From an uncultured Clostridia bacterium (lineage in GTDB: Bacteria; Bacillota_A; Clostridia; Christensenellales; Aristaeellaceae), in the NCBI GenBank assembly GCA_947165745.1, contig CAMVBO010000117.1, forward strand, positions 1-6,129: a DNA stretch of 6,129 nucleotides. Direction: 5' to 3'. Position 1 is the stretch's first letter. Every line of letters starts with the position of its first letter. A program made the position numbers and the translations under genes. Positions 5,858-6,129 of the stretch are shown here, piece after piece. The notes beneath the pieces were generated by a model. It did no database searches. It worked only from the letters and a program-made list of their open reading frames with translations, and was not told where the DNA came from.

Positions 5858-6129
5858 CTACTGTCCCTTGACCTTCACCGGCACCTGCACGCTGCCCATG
5901 ACGTTCGTCAGGATCTTCTGGGCGGTCATGTTGCGCATGCGGGCCTCGGGGGACAGCACCAGCCTGTGGGCCAGCACCGGCTCGGCCATCTTTTGCACAT
6001 CCTCGGGGCGCACGTAGTCCCGCCCGTCCAGCAGGGCCGCGGCCTGGGCCGCCCGCAGCAGCGATATGGCTCCTCGGGTGGACACGCCCAGCTGCAGCGC
6101 GCCGCTCTTGCGGGTGGCGGCGGCGATGG
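5858..6129 (-). CDS. MoxR-family AAA+ ATPase, C-terminal part
   Basis: The last 89 codons of a gene that runs off the right edge. The visible part is the helical lid domain of MoxR ATPases: the sensor-2 region TRKSGALQLGVSTRGAISLLRAAQAAAL, given here in pieces as LQLGVSTRGAI and SLLRAAQAAAL, then LDGRDYVRPEDV and AEPVLAHRLVLSPEAR. The usual sensor-2 sequence is GASPRA; here it is GVSTRG, keeping the arginine but with Thr for Pro. MoxR proteins are usually 300-330 residues, so about 70% including Walker A and B lies outside the window. The family is thought to be chaperone-like, assembling or activating partner proteins. The stop is 111 bases before the preferred DUF58 start, with the paired hairpins between, and the gene order moxR–DUF58–transglutaminase is standard. 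Confidence 0.93.
   Translation of the reverse strand, partial: IAAATRKSGALQLGVSTRGAISLLRAAQAAALLDGRDYVRPEDVQKMAEPVLAHRLVLSPEARMRNMTAQKILTNVMGSVQVPVKVKGQ

Overview
The window reads as GC-rich chromosomal DNA from a bacterium of the Bacillota, most likely a gut or rumen type Clostridia. This rests on the style of the SecA N-terminus, Shine-Dalgarno sites of the AGGAG/AAGGA type, a sigma-A-like promoter, and a moxR–DUF58–transglutaminase cluster. The exact taxon cannot be fixed from the sequence.

Layout, left to right. (1) Positions 1-378, minus strand: the first 108 codons of secA up to and including the Walker A motif. The next 18 in-frame codons (about positions 1-55) no longer look like SecA. 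This is a sharp junction with a mobile element, a rearrangement or an assembly break. (2) Positions 379-718: a divergent intergenic region holding a good secA promoter on the minus strand and weaker promoter candidates for the next gene. (3) Positions 719-1780, plus strand: a membrane-anchored GGDEF diguanylate cyclase with an intact GGDEF signature but no RxxD inhibitory site. (4) Positions 1841-1873: a strong, probably bidirectional terminator separating it from the convergent cluster. (5) Positions 6129-1912, minus strand: the 3' end of a MoxR-family AAA+ ATPase gene, then a DUF58 membrane protein, then a polytopic membrane protein with an extracytoplasmic transglutaminase-like domain, a Pro/Glu-rich repeat linker, a further membrane helix and a DUF4129-like cytoplasmic tail.

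The three minus-strand genes at the right form the widespread MoxR–DUF58–transglutaminase cluster and are probably one operon. The ATPase is expected to act as a chaperone or remodeller, DUF58 as a membrane-linked partner, and the transglutaminase-like protein as an envelope enzyme (protease or crosslinker) of unknown substrate. Both gaps within this operon carry palindromic DNA that looks like interspersed repeats rather than genes: an imperfect inverted repeat of the 'TGTCATxCTGAGCGAAGCGAAGAATCT' type at 4366-4459, and a pair of tandem hairpins at 5800-5840.

I did not find a convincing new multi-gene system. The items most worth a second look are the abrupt secA junction, the repeat elements inside the operon, and the repeat-built linker of the transglutaminase protein.
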